Origin: Brachyspira pilosicoli P43/6/78
GTDB taxonomy: Bacteria > Spirochaetota > Brachyspiria > Brachyspirales > Brachyspiraceae
Direction: 5' to 3'
Length of the DNA stretch: 64,000 bases
NCBI RefSeq assembly: GCF_000325665.1
Contig: NC_019908.1
Span: 1,178,001-1,242,000, forward strand
The notes under the pieces are model-generated. The model ran no database searches. It was not told where the DNA came from and saw only the letters and a list, made by a program, of their open reading frames with translations. The translations under genes and the position numbers were made by a program. Shown here piece after piece: positions 1-8,285 of the stretch; positions within the stretch are counted from its first letter, which is position 1, and each line of letters begins with the position of its first letter.

Positions 1-154
1 GGGTGTGCTTCTTTTAAAACAATAAAATTAATGAAAGTTAGATTTTGCAGTTGAAAACAAAAAACTTATAGGGCGGGGTGCGTAAATAATTTTAAAAAAA
101 GAGAGACTCTTGACTATTCAAAAGGCTCTCTTTAATTTATTAGTTTATAATATA
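1..154. other. Intergenic left edge with a GGGCGGG motif
   Basis: No gene is visible here. The stretch holds a GC-rich motif, GGGCGGGGTGCGTAAAT, at 71-87, which resembles motifs at 23583 and 23661. It also holds the oppA terminator, listed separately. Confidence 0.5.
93..132 (-). terminator. Terminator of the broken oppA gene
   Basis: The arms AGAGAGAC (100-107) and GGCTCTCT (124-131) form an imperfect hairpin. Read on the minus strand it is followed by a run of seven T, as expected of an intrinsic terminator about 25 bases after the oppA stop codon. Confidence 0.6.
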
Positions 155-1768
155 TTATTTTTCAGTGTTGTCATAATAAGCATAGAAAAACTTATGTTTG
201 CCAAGCACATCATACTGAACGTCTTTTAAATTATCATTTACCAATAAAGGCAATGTGTAATAATATAAAGGAATGATAGGCATATCTTCCATAAATAATT
301 CTTCTGCCTTATGAAGCAAAGGCATTCTTATAGTATTGTCATCTGTAGCAGAAGCATTAGCTAATAATCTATCATATATAGCACTATTATAACTTTCCAC
401 ATTTTGTAGGACTGTAACTTAAAAACAATACCTAAAAAAGTACATAGGGTCATCATAATCTCCAATCCAACCATTTCTTGCTATAACATAAGTTCTGCTA
501 TAGCGTGATGATTGAAATACTGCCCACTCTTCACTTACTATAGTAGTATCTATTCCTAAATTATTTTTCCACATCTGCTGAATAGCTTCAAATATAGATG
601 TATGCTCACCTGGATTAGTTTTAAACTCAAGTACAGGGAAATTTTCTCCGTTTGGATAGCCTGCTTCAGCTAATAATTTTTTAGCCTCTTCTATATTTTT
701 TTGATAATCTTCAGCCTTTAAACTAAAACTATCTTGTCCATTTTCTCTAAACTTTCCAGTAACATCAGATATTTGAGGCGGTACAACAGCAGCAGCAGGA
801 GTTTGCCCTCCTCTTGTAACTTGAGATACTATATAATTTCTGTCAATAGCCAAAGCTAATGCTCTTCTTACTCTCTTATCTTTTAATGTTTCATTAGTAA
901 TATTTAAACTATAATAATACAAACCAAGATAAGGTTCTATTTTTAAATATCCTTCTTCTTTTAATGTATCCATATCTTGAGTAGGTACTCTATCAGAGAA
1001 ATATATAGAACCGTCTTTTATACCAGCAACAACAGAAGTAGGATTATCCATCAATATAAAAATTAATTTCTTTGGAACTATAATAGAACGATTCCAATAA
1101 TTAGTATTAACTTCCATTACTATTTTACTGTCTATCTCTCTTTCAGTCATTTTAAAAGGACCATTTCCAATATAAGTATCAGCACTCATAGTCCAAGTAT
1201 CAGGATTAGCTTCTATAATATCTTTTCTTAATGGGAAATATACAGGATAAGCCATAAGCTGGTCAAAATATGGAGTAGGAGCTTCCAAAGTAACCTCTAA
1301 AGTATTATCATCAATAGCCTTAACACCTAAAGATTCAACAGGCATCTCACCAGCAGTAATCTTTTTAGCATTTTTTAAAGGCTCCATTTGATAACTATAA
1401 TTAGCAGCAGTTTTAGGGTCAGCAGCCCTTCTCCAGCTATATACAAAATCATCAGCTACAACAGGCTTACCATCAGACCACTTAGCATTGCTTCTAATAT
1501 GAAACACATATTTAGTGCCATTCTCACTAATATCCCAACTCTCAGCAACACCACCTACAATTTTACCCTCTTTATCTTTCTGTGCTAAACCCTCAAAAGC
1601 ATGTATTATATACATACTTCCGTCTATTGCAGAGTTCAATGTTGGGTCTATACTTTGAGGCTCTGGCCCAACATTCAAGCGTAAAACTCCTTCTTCGAAT
1701 TTATTTCCGCCTCCGCAAGATGCAAACAAAAACAAAGAAGAAATAAATAATAATAACTTAATCTTCAT
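155..1768 (-). pseudogene. oppA: Oligopeptide ABC transporter substrate-binding lipoprotein (OppA-like), reading frame broken
   Basis: This is a family 5 extracellular solute-binding protein, the peptide-binding part of an Opp/Dpp importer. The likely start is the ATG at 1768, behind AGGAG at 1782-1786, giving the lipoprotein signal MKIKLLLFISSLFLFASC. The longer frame back to 1834 lacks this logic. The body is typical: an ESWDIS...WSDGKPV segment, the GDYDDPM motif near the C-terminus, then YNSAIYDRLL and IIPLYYY. Just after DPMYFF an in-frame TAA (419-421) interrupts it. Removing one T from the T6 run (434-439, coding strand) and adding one A to the A4 run (402-405) restores an uninterrupted frame reading FLGIVFKLQSYKNVESYN. 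The gene is therefore either decayed or affected by two homopolymer errors. No opp permease genes are adjacent. A second, different OppA starts at 63390. Confidence 0.85.
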
Positions 1769-1872
1769 AATAATAAAAAGACTCCTATATTTTTTATGTT
1801 TGATGATTTTATAATGATTTATAGTAAATATCAATATTTTTTCATATCAATTTATCTAGTATTTAATTGAGT

Positions 1873-1947
1873 GAAAAATAATTATATGAAAAATAATTAT
1901 ATGAAAAATAATTATATGAAAAATAATTATATGAAAAATAATTATAT
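1873..1947. repeat. Five perfect copies of a 15-bp tandem repeat
   Basis: The unit GAAAAATAATTATAT occurs five times without mismatch (starts at 1873, 1888, 1903, 1918 and 1933). It lies in the noncoding gap between oppA and the CapA gene, upstream of oppA on its coding strand. Such short arrays change copy number by slippage. Confidence 0.95.
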
Positions 1948-1966
1948 AGTTATTTTTTTTACCTAT

Positions 1967-2055
1967 TAACCGCACGGTAAGAAAATTAAGAAACAAAAAA
2001 ATTTATATTATAGAAACATCTATATATAATTTTAATAAATACAGCGTGCGGTATT
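1967..2055. repeat. ~87-bp intergenic element with CGCACG inverted ends, copy A
   Basis: The left end is AACCGCACGGTAA (1968-1980). The right end is GCGTGCGGTAT (2044-2054), the inverted counterpart. The interior is nearly pure A/T. Length and ends match copies at 20123 and 23472. No coding capacity is seen. Confidence 0.75.
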
Positions 2056-2123
2056 TAAATACTAAAATAATCTTTTATAAATTAAGAAATAAAAGAAATA
2101 TATAACAAGAGTAAAATATAAAT

Positions 2124-3143
2124 TTATTTAACTAAATACTCGCCATCATCATTAAACTTAACGCCTGTCTTTTGAAAATCTAAATCAGCGTATTCATTTA
2201 ATTTTTTTATAGCAGTATTTGCAGGATCAACACTAGGTATACCGCCATTTACTAAACGTACAGGTATAACTTTTGCTTTAGAAACTTTTAAATCATCATC
2301 TAAAGTAATTTGTAATATAGCACTAATTCCATTATTTCCAGACAAAGAGAATTGTTTATATCCAACAAAATTTCCAAGAGAGTAAGCAATAAAAGTATTA
2401 TTATACATTTCCATAGCTCTAAGTACATGCGGACCATGACCAACTACTAAATCAGCTCCCGCATCGCTAACAGCCCTTGCAAACTTATAAACATCTCCCC
2501 TATTTTCTTTATAAAAATACTCAGTTGTTTTAGGTACTCTAAACATACTGCTTCCCTCAGCTCCGCCATGAAAACTTACAACTAAAAAATCGCATTCTTT
2601 TTTTGTTTTTTCAACTAAAGCCTTAGCAGCTGCAATATCCTGTATAGAATTATTAGCATAAGAAAAATAATAGAAAGCCAAAAATCCTATTTTTTTACCC
2701 TTAACTTCTATAAAAGAAGCCTGATTTAAAACATTGCCTACAACTTCCATACCAGCTTTTTTTACATATTCTTGAGTCTGACTATAACCCTTAGCACCAA
2801 AATCTCTAGAATGATTATTAGCAACAGCAACTATATCAAAACCAGCCTCAGATATTCTATCGGCCATATATGGAGGCATACGAAAAGAATATGAACGCTT
2901 ACCTGTTTTAGCAGATTTTGTTTCTGAGTTTGCTATAGCCCCTTCTAAATTTGCAAAACTTATATCTGAAGCTTTTAAAAATGATGATACACTTTTAAAA
3001 ACATCTTTTCCTTCATTAGGAGGCAAATAACTTTTATCTGGATGGTCACTTCCTGTCATAACATCGCCTACAAAAGATAATGTTATTTCTGGATATAAAG
3101 AAAATTGAAATAATAATATTAATAATAAAGTAAAATTTCTCAT
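2124..3143 (-). CDS. CapA-family (poly-gamma-glutamate synthesis type) metallophosphatase-like protein
   Basis: The 339-residue protein begins with an export signal (MRNFTLLLILLFQFSLYPEI), so it should act outside the cytoplasmic membrane. Family landmarks are visible: GDVMTG at about residues 26-31, FANLEGA near 65, AVANNHSRDFG near 110, SFHGGAE near 190 and GHGPHVLRAME near 235. These are the metal/phosphoesterase-like positions of the PGA_cap fold found in CapA/PgsA. Many bacteria carry such proteins without a capsule, and no capB/capC homologues lie nearby, so the substrate is unknown. The ribosome-binding site is weak. The gene stands alone between oppA and the divergent M23 peptidase gene. 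Confidence 0.85.
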   Translation of the reverse strand: MRNFTLLLILLFQFSLYPEITLSFVGDVMTGSDHPDKSYLPPNEGKDVFKSVSSFLKASDISFANLEGAIANSETKSAKTGKRSYSFRMPPYMADRISEAGFDIVAVANNHSRDFGAKGYSQTQEYVKKAGMEVVGNVLNQASFIEVKGKKIGFLAFYYFSYANNSIQDIAAAKALVEKTKKECDFLVVSFHGGAEGSSMFRVPKTTEYFYKENRGDVYKFARAVSDAGADLVVGHGPHVLRAMEMYNNTFIAYSLGNFVGYKQFSLSGNNGISAILQITLDDDLKVSKAKVIPVRLVNGGIPSVDPANTAIKKLNEYADLDFQKTGVKFNDDGEYLVK

Positions 3144-3263
3144 AATAATATGATTTTACCATAAAAATAAATAAATTCAATATTATGTTTACAAATTATA
3201 TTAAAAGTTTTTTCTTTTTTACCGAGTTAATATAAAGTTAGATAATATTTACATTTTATATGC

Positions 3264-3291
3264 TTGACAATATATAAAAATTTAGTATTAT
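3264..3291 (+). promoter_or_regulatory. Promoter of the LysM/M23 gene
   Basis: TTGACA at 3264-3269 is followed after 16 bases by TATTAT at 3286-3291. The predicted leader to the ATG at 3349 is about 50 bases. Confidence 0.55.
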
Positions 3292-3348
3292 ACTAATAAC
3301 AATTTTAATAATTTAATAATCTAAAATTAATAAAAAGAACTAACTGCC

Positions 3349-4527
3349 ATGAGAAAATTTAAATACACAAGAGTAAGAAGAAAACAAAATATTATAAAGA
3401 AAATAAAACAATATTTAATAGAAGATAGTGATAAAAATCTTTTTCCATATTTTCTAAAAAAATCATTATTAATAGCTATATCATTTATAATGTTCATAGT
3501 TTTAATTAACTTTTTAATACTTGGTTCAAAAAGAAATTCTAATAACAATTTATATGCTCAAAACACAGATAATTCAAAAAGCACATCTGAAGTATATAAT
3601 AAAATATTAGATGAAGTAAAAGAAATGAAAATAGAAACTAATAATATTGTTACAGAAGAAGATATAAAAGACATACCAGCAGTAGCTTCAACTCCCGTTG
3701 CTTCTGTAGAAAAGGCATCTGATGCTTTTTATGATTATTTGGTTTCTGATAATTCTCTTGTAAGTGATGGTACTATTAGTCTTAAATATGATGAATATAC
3801 AATAGAAGAAGGCGATAATTTAACTAGCATATCAAAAAAAATAGGTGCTAATTTAGATACTATAGTTAGCGTTAATAAAATAAGCAATGCTAATAAATTA
3901 AGACCAGGACAAACTATAATGATACCAAATAGAAATGGTTTGCTTTATATTGTTAAGAAAAATGAAACATTAGAAGAGATTAGTGACAGATACGATGTTG
4001 AACTTAATAGAGTGTTGAGCTTCAATAAAATAGATAGAGATAACATTAACACTGGTGATGAAATATTTTTACCAGGTGCTAAATATACATTAGATGAAAG
4101 AATAGATAAGTTTGGTCAAATGTTCAGCTTACCTACAGTTGTAACAAGAATAAGCAGTGTATTTGGATATAGAGTACATCCAATTACAGGTGTAAGAAGA
4201 AAACATTTAGGTGTTGATATACCTGGCGGTTTAAACACTCCTATATATGCTGCTAGAAAAGGAAAGGTTATATTTGCAGGATACAGCGGTGGATTTGGAA
4301 ATTTGGTTATAGTTCGTCATGATAAAGGATATACTACATACTACGGACACTTAAATAAAATCACTACTACAGTTGGTGCTAATGTAGGTGTGGGTGTAAT
4401 GATAGGAAGAATGGGAAGCACTGGTAATTCTACAGGAAGCCATTTACATTTTGAAGTGAGAAGAAACGGAGTGGCATTAAACCCTGCAGACTTTATACCT
4501 ATAGGAAAATTCATTAAAAGAAGATAA
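3349..4527 (+). CDS. Membrane-anchored LysM / M23 peptidoglycan endopeptidase
   Basis: The 392-residue protein has a short basic cytoplasmic N-terminus and one membrane helix (about residues 38-62). A low-complexity linker follows, then two LysM domains (about 148-195, starting YTIEEGDNLTSISKKI, and 198-243, starting YIVKKNETLEEISDRY) that bind glycan strands. The C-terminal peptidase M23 domain has the zinc ligands of the HxxxD (HLGVDI) and HxH (HLHFEV) motifs. All catalytic residues look intact, so it is probably an active DD-endopeptidase rather than a degenerate NlpD-type activator. Its role is likely periplasmic cell-wall remodelling or division. The gene is monocistronic, with its own promoter and a strong terminator. 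Confidence 0.9.
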   Translation: MRKFKYTRVRRKQNIIKKIKQYLIEDSDKNLFPYFLKKSLLIAISFIMFIVLINFLILGSKRNSNNNLYAQNTDNSKSTSEVYNKILDEVKEMKIETNNIVTEEDIKDIPAVASTPVASVEKASDAFYDYLVSDNSLVSDGTISLKYDEYTIEEGDNLTSISKKIGANLDTIVSVNKISNANKLRPGQTIMIPNRNGLLYIVKKNETLEEISDRYDVELNRVLSFNKIDRDNINTGDEIFLPGAKYTLDERIDKFGQMFSLPTVVTRISSVFGYRVHPITGVRRKHLGVDIPGGLNTPIYAARKGKVIFAGYSGGFGNLVIVRHDKGYTTYYGHLNKITTTVGANVGVGVMIGRMGSTGNSTGSHLHFEVRRNGVALNPADFIPIGKFIKRR

Positions 4528-4555
4528 TTAAAATAAATAATCTAAAAAATAAAAT

Positions 4556-4589
4556 AAGGAAACAGTAAATAACACTGTTTCCTTTTTTA
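4556..4589 (+). terminator. Terminator after the M23 gene
   Basis: GGAAACAGT (4558-4566) pairs with ACTGTTTCC (4574-4582), followed by a T run. Confidence 0.85.
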
Positions 4590-4659
4590 TTTATATACAG
4601 TTATTGATAATAACATATTAATAAATATTTACATTGTTTTAGTTTTATTGTTTGTATTA

Positions 4660-4850
4660 AGTTTTTTATTCTAACTTTTTTGTCGCTACAAAAAAGTTGC
4701 AAAAAACGCAAATATTATAGTTAATATTTTTTATAATAGATATCCTATATTATAGTATTAAAGCTAATTAAAAATACAGCATTTTTGTTTCTTTGTGGCA
4801 ATACCGAAGACACTTCCTACGTTTTATAAACTACATGATTCTACTAAGCA
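4660..4850. repeat. Degenerate intergenic element with an 11-bp hairpin (family 2, copy 1)
   Basis: AACTTTTTTGT and ACAAAAAAGTT form a perfect 11-bp stem with loop CGCT (about 4673-4698). GCAAATATTA follows and, about 60 bases later, AAAAATACAGC. The same order of marks recurs at 41110-41230 and, weakly, at 9470-9590. It fills the gap between two convergent genes, and no gene is seen in it. Confidence 0.55.
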
Positions 4851-4862
4851 ACAAAAAAATCA

Positions 4863-5750
4863 CTATCTTCTTCTCTTGATAAAAAATTTCATAACCTCAT
4901 TAATATAATTACTAGATGTGTCTAATACTATATTTTCTATAGAATTTCTTTTCAAAAACTGTAATTTATCTTCAAGCATTTTACTCTGCTCATTTATATA
5001 AGCCTCTCTCACATTCTTATTGCCCATATCAAAATAAACATACTCATCATTCTCTAAATCTGATAAAACTAATGTACCAAGCAAATGAGGCATTTCATAT
5101 TCTAATCTATCATTAACCAAACACACAACAAAATCATTTCTCTTTCTTGTAATGTCTATCTGTTTTTTCGGCAAATCAGAACATGCATCAGTTATAAGAA
5201 ATGTAATACTGTCTCTTTTTTGTATCTTATTAAAATATTCTAAAGCATTAGCAATATTAGTTTCAGCACTTTTAGGTTCAAACTCTATAAGCTCTCTAAT
5301 AATCCTAAGCACATGATTTTTCCCTTTGTTTAGAGGAATAAACTTTTCAACAGTATCAGTAAATATTAAAAGCCCTACTTTGTCATTGTTTTTTAAAGCA
5401 GAAAAAGAAAGTAAAGCACTAAGCTCTACAATAAGATTATGTTTAGTTTTTGTAAGTCCAAAATCAGTAGAAGCAGAAAAGTCAGCTAATATAACAACAT
5501 TAAGCTCCCTCTCTTCTCTAAATCTCTTAATAAAAGGCTCATTATACCTAGCACTTACCTTCCAATCCATAGCCCTCACATCATCGCCAATATTATACTT
5601 TCTCACCTCATCAAACTCTATACCATGCCCCTTAAAAGCAGAATGATACTGCCCAGAAAAATAAGAGTTTACTATACGCGAAGTTTTTATTTCTATTTGT
5701 CTAACAGATTTTAGTATGTCTTTGGTTGTTACTGTGCTATCTCTAAACAT
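4863..5750 (-). CDS. DUF58 protein (vWA-like, MoxR-associated family)
   Basis: The 295-residue soluble protein has the DUF58 signature: GIEFDEVRKYNIGDDVRAMDW near residues 43-63, then WKVSARYNEPFIKRFREERE. A von Willebrand A-like fold follows, with a MIDAS-type start (ILADFSASTDFG, D-x-S-x-S) and TFLITDACSD later. Family members usually work with a MoxR AAA ATPase and membrane vWA proteins, but none is adjacent here. There are no membrane helices, unlike many larger DUF58 proteins. The start at 5750 follows AAAGGAAAT. Its function in this organism cannot be assigned. Confidence 0.85.
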   Translation of the reverse strand: MFRDSTVTTKDILKSVRQIEIKTSRIVNSYFSGQYHSAFKGHGIEFDEVRKYNIGDDVRAMDWKVSARYNEPFIKRFREERELNVVILADFSASTDFGLTKTKHNLIVELSALLSFSALKNNDKVGLLIFTDTVEKFIPLNKGKNHVLRIIRELIEFEPKSAETNIANALEYFNKIQKRDSITFLITDACSDLPKKQIDITRKRNDFVVCLVNDRLEYEMPHLLGTLVLSDLENDEYVYFDMGNKNVREAYINEQSKMLEDKLQFLKRNSIENIVLDTSSNYINEVMKFFIKRRR

Positions 5751-6046
5751 ATTTATTTCCTTTAATACTTAAACTATACAAAAGATTTGAGGTTTTGTCA
5801 ATTTTTATATTTTTTAATTTAAATATTTGTGGTGGCTTTGCACCATGCGAAATTTGCCATGAGGGTAGCACCCCTCTTCTTTTGCGACCGAAGGAAGTAG
5901 CTTTAGGGCGAAGGCTGGAAAAATTTGAATAAAATAAAAATTACAAAATATATTTATTCAATCATATAATAATTTCAATGCATATAAAAAACAAGGGCAC
6001 ACTTTTTCAAGCATACCCTTGTTAATTTATTATTAATGTTTATTGA
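5751..6046. other. Intergenic region with a GC-rich island
   Basis: No gene is seen. About 5830-5925 is conspicuously GC-richer than its surroundings and contains short self-complementary pieces such as GGTGGCTTTGCACC and AGGGTAGCACCCCT. The right part holds the rnfB terminator. Confidence 0.4.
5984..6022 (-). terminator. Terminator of the rnfEAB operon
   Basis: AACAAGGG (5990-5997) pairs with CCCTTGTT (6015-6022). On the minus strand it runs into six T. Confidence 0.8.
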
Positions 6047-6868
6047 TTACAGATTCACTACAGAATTAACTCTCTCGTCAGTAATAGCTTTAGTAGGACA
6101 TTTAGCTATACTCTCTTCTGTGATAGCATAATCTTCATAATTAACTATAGCCAAATTATTGTCCATTCTCATGCCGCCCTCTTTAGTGTTTTTTACACAA
6201 ATACTGCATCCAATACAAGCCCTATCACAAGCCTTTTTAGCAATAGGACCTTTGTCTTTAGACTTACAATATACATGAAACTTTTGTGATACAGGGTGAA
6301 TCTCTATAAGTTTTTGAGGACAAGCCTTAACACAAGCATTACAAGATACACATTTATCTTCAACAATCACAGGCATACCAGTCTTTTCATCTTTTATAAT
6401 AGCGCCAAAATCACAAGCCTTCATACAATCATAAAAACCAACACAACCATAAGAACAGTCCTTGTTTCCTCCCGCCATAACAGCAGAAACACAAGTCTGA
6501 GCTCCATTATAAACTTGACTAGATTTAGCTATATCCTTATGCCCATGACAAAATATATAAGCCCTAGTTCTCTCTTTTTGAGGCGGAGTAACCTTACCTA
6601 AATATTTAGCAACAGCTTCAGCAGTAGCAGCACCGCCCACTGAACAGCCGTCAACAGGAGCTTCATCAGCAACTAAAGCCTTAGCAAATTGAGCACAACC
6701 AGGATAACCGCATCCTCCGCAATTAGCACCCGGAAGCATCTCTGTCACTTCTGTAACTCTCTCATCAACCTCAACTCTAAAGATTTTAGAAGAAAATATT
6801 AATAAAACAGCCAATATCAAAGCTATTAAAGCAGAAGATATTGAAGCCACTAATATAGATGTAACCAT
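6047..6868 (-). CDS. rnfB: Rnf complex iron-sulfur subunit RnfB
   Basis: RnfB receives electrons from reduced ferredoxin and feeds them to the membrane Rnf complex, which pumps Na+ or H+ while reducing NAD+. The 273-residue protein has an N-terminal membrane anchor (residues ~4-28). The Fe-S motif GANCGGCGYPGC follows near residue 48 with the fourth Cys in DGCSVG, and then ferredoxin-like clusters including CVSCNACVKACP and CDRACIGCSICV. All cysteine clusters look complete. It is the last gene of rnfE-rnfA-rnfB, 15 bases after rnfA, and ends at a good terminator. Confidence 0.95.
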   Translation of the reverse strand: MVTSILVASISSALIALILAVLLIFSSKIFRVEVDERVTEVTEMLPGANCGGCGYPGCAQFAKALVADEAPVDGCSVGGAATAEAVAKYLGKVTPPQKERTRAYIFCHGHKDIAKSSQVYNGAQTCVSAVMAGGNKDCSYGCVGFYDCMKACDFGAIIKDEKTGMPVIVEDKCVSCNACVKACPQKLIEIHPVSQKFHVYCKSKDKGPIAKKACDRACIGCSICVKNTKEGGMRMDNNLAIVNYEDYAITEESIAKCPTKAITDERVNSVVNL

Positions 6869-6883
6869 TTTTACTATCCTTTA

Positions 6884-7462
6884 TCAGATTTTTATGATAC
6901 CTGAAAAACCATAAAATATAAGTGCTAATATACCAGCTGTAATAAAAGGCATAGCAGGTCCTTTAAAAGCTTCTGGTATGTTTGCAGTAGTTAAACGCTC
7001 TCTAATACTAGCCATTATTACTAATGCTAATGTAAAACCAATTCCAGCACCTAAAGCAAATACTATATTTTGTATAAAATTATATTTGTATAAAACACCA
7101 AATAAAGCCAAACCTAATACACAGCAGTTAGTAGTAATAAGAGGAAGATAAATACCCAAAGATAAATATAAACTCTCACTAGTCTTTCTTACCACCATCT
7201 CTACAAATTGTACTAAAGCAGCTATTACTATAATAAACAAAATAGTTTGCAAAAACTCAATTTTAAATGGTACTAATATATAATACTGTATCATCCAGCT
7301 AACAGCAGCAGTAAGTACAAGTACAAATGTAACCGCAATACCCATACTCACAGCAGAATCTAATTTATTAGAAACTCCCAAGAAAGGACAAATCCCTAAA
7401 AACTTAGTTAATACAAAATTATTAACCAATACAGTAGCAACAAAAAGAAGTACTAAATTCAT
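6884..7462 (-). CDS. rnfA: Rnf complex membrane subunit RnfA
   Basis: The 192-residue integral membrane protein has six predicted helices. It carries the family signatures LVNNFVLTKFLGICPFLGVS near the N-terminus and LPLITTNCCVLG near residue 105, whose conserved Cys residues sit in the paired RnfA/RnfE core. It forms the inner membrane part of the Rnf electron pathway with RnfE. It lies between rnfE (5-base gap) and rnfB (15-base gap), so the three genes are cotranscribed. Confidence 0.95.
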   Translation of the reverse strand: MNLVLLFVATVLVNNFVLTKFLGICPFLGVSNKLDSAVSMGIAVTFVLVLTAAVSWMIQYYILVPFKIEFLQTILFIIVIAALVQFVEMVVRKTSESLYLSLGIYLPLITTNCCVLGLALFGVLYKYNFIQNIVFALGAGIGFTLALVIMASIRERLTTANIPEAFKGPAMPFITAGILALIFYGFSGIIKI

Positions 7463-7467
7463 AATAA

Positions 7468-8115
7468 TTACCTCACTCTAGCATCTATAGTTCTTTTGAT
7501 AGCTATTAATACTCCCAAAGTAAAGAAAGCACCAGGAGCTAATATCATAACAATCCAAGGAGTAGTAATTTCGTTATAAGCATTCAAAGCAAAAGGCATA
7601 GCAGATTCAACAAAACCTCTTACAGTTCCAACTATGTCAAATCCAAGCCAAGTACCATTACCTAAAATCTCTCTGATAGAACCTAATAATAATAAAGCCA
7701 TAAAGAAACCTACACCATTACCTAAAGCATCAAAAATACTAGGTATAACACCATTCTTATTAGCAAAAGCCTCTGCTCTTCCTAATATTATACAGTTTAC
7801 AACAATAAGCGGTATATATGGTCCTAATGCCAATGATAAAGTGTAAAACTTAGCCTTCATAACTATATCTGTTAAAGTTACAAAAGCAGCTATTACTACA
7901 ATGTATCCCATAATTCTTACTTCATTAGCATAAATCTTTTTTACTATAGAAATTAAAGCTGATGAACAAACAAGTACAAATATTGTAGCCACAGACATAC
8001 CAATGGCATTCATAACACTATTTGTTACTGCTAAGCTAGGACACATTCCAAGAATCTGTACGAAAGTAGGATTATTTTTCCATACTCCATCAATAAAGAT
8101 TTTAGAATTTTTCAT
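7468..8115 (-). CDS. rnfE: Rnf complex membrane subunit RnfE
   Basis: The 215-residue membrane protein is paralogous to RnfA. Visible signatures are NPTFVQILGMCPSLAVTN near residue 15 and LIVVNCIILGRAEAFA near residue 103. It begins the rnfEAB operon. In most bacteria the order is rnfCDGEAB, but here the next gene upstream is proB on the opposite strand. The genes for the NADH-side subunit RnfC and the flavin subunits RnfD and RnfG are therefore not in this cluster or anywhere in this window. Confidence 0.95.
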   Translation of the reverse strand: MKNSKIFIDGVWKNNPTFVQILGMCPSLAVTNSVMNAIGMSVATIFVLVCSSALISIVKKIYANEVRIMGYIVVIAAFVTLTDIVMKAKFYTLSLALGPYIPLIVVNCIILGRAEAFANKNGVIPSIFDALGNGVGFFMALLLLGSIREILGNGTWLGFDIVGTVRGFVESAMPFALNAYNEITTPWIVMILAPGAFFTLGVLIAIKRTIDARVR

Positions 8116-8285
8116 AATTAATTTAACCCTGATTTAATTAAGATTATTTTCTATTATTTTAACATATATAAGTATAATTTCAAGCACGAGCAAATAATTT
8201 ACTAAAATATAATTATCAATATTTTTTTACAATATTTTTAAATATTCATAATTATTAACTTTATTTTTTTTATTTTTTAATTATA

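Noticed and set aside
419-1834. Start of oppA at 1834 and a separate 81-codon gene at 155-400.
   Set aside because: The lipoprotein signal and ribosome site put the start at 1768, and the small frame is the C-terminus of the same gene in the same phase.
1873-1947. Short tandem repeat considered as a CRISPR or replication-origin iteron.
   Set aside because: Units are contiguous with no spacers, no initiator gene is nearby and the sequence is pure A/T slippage type.
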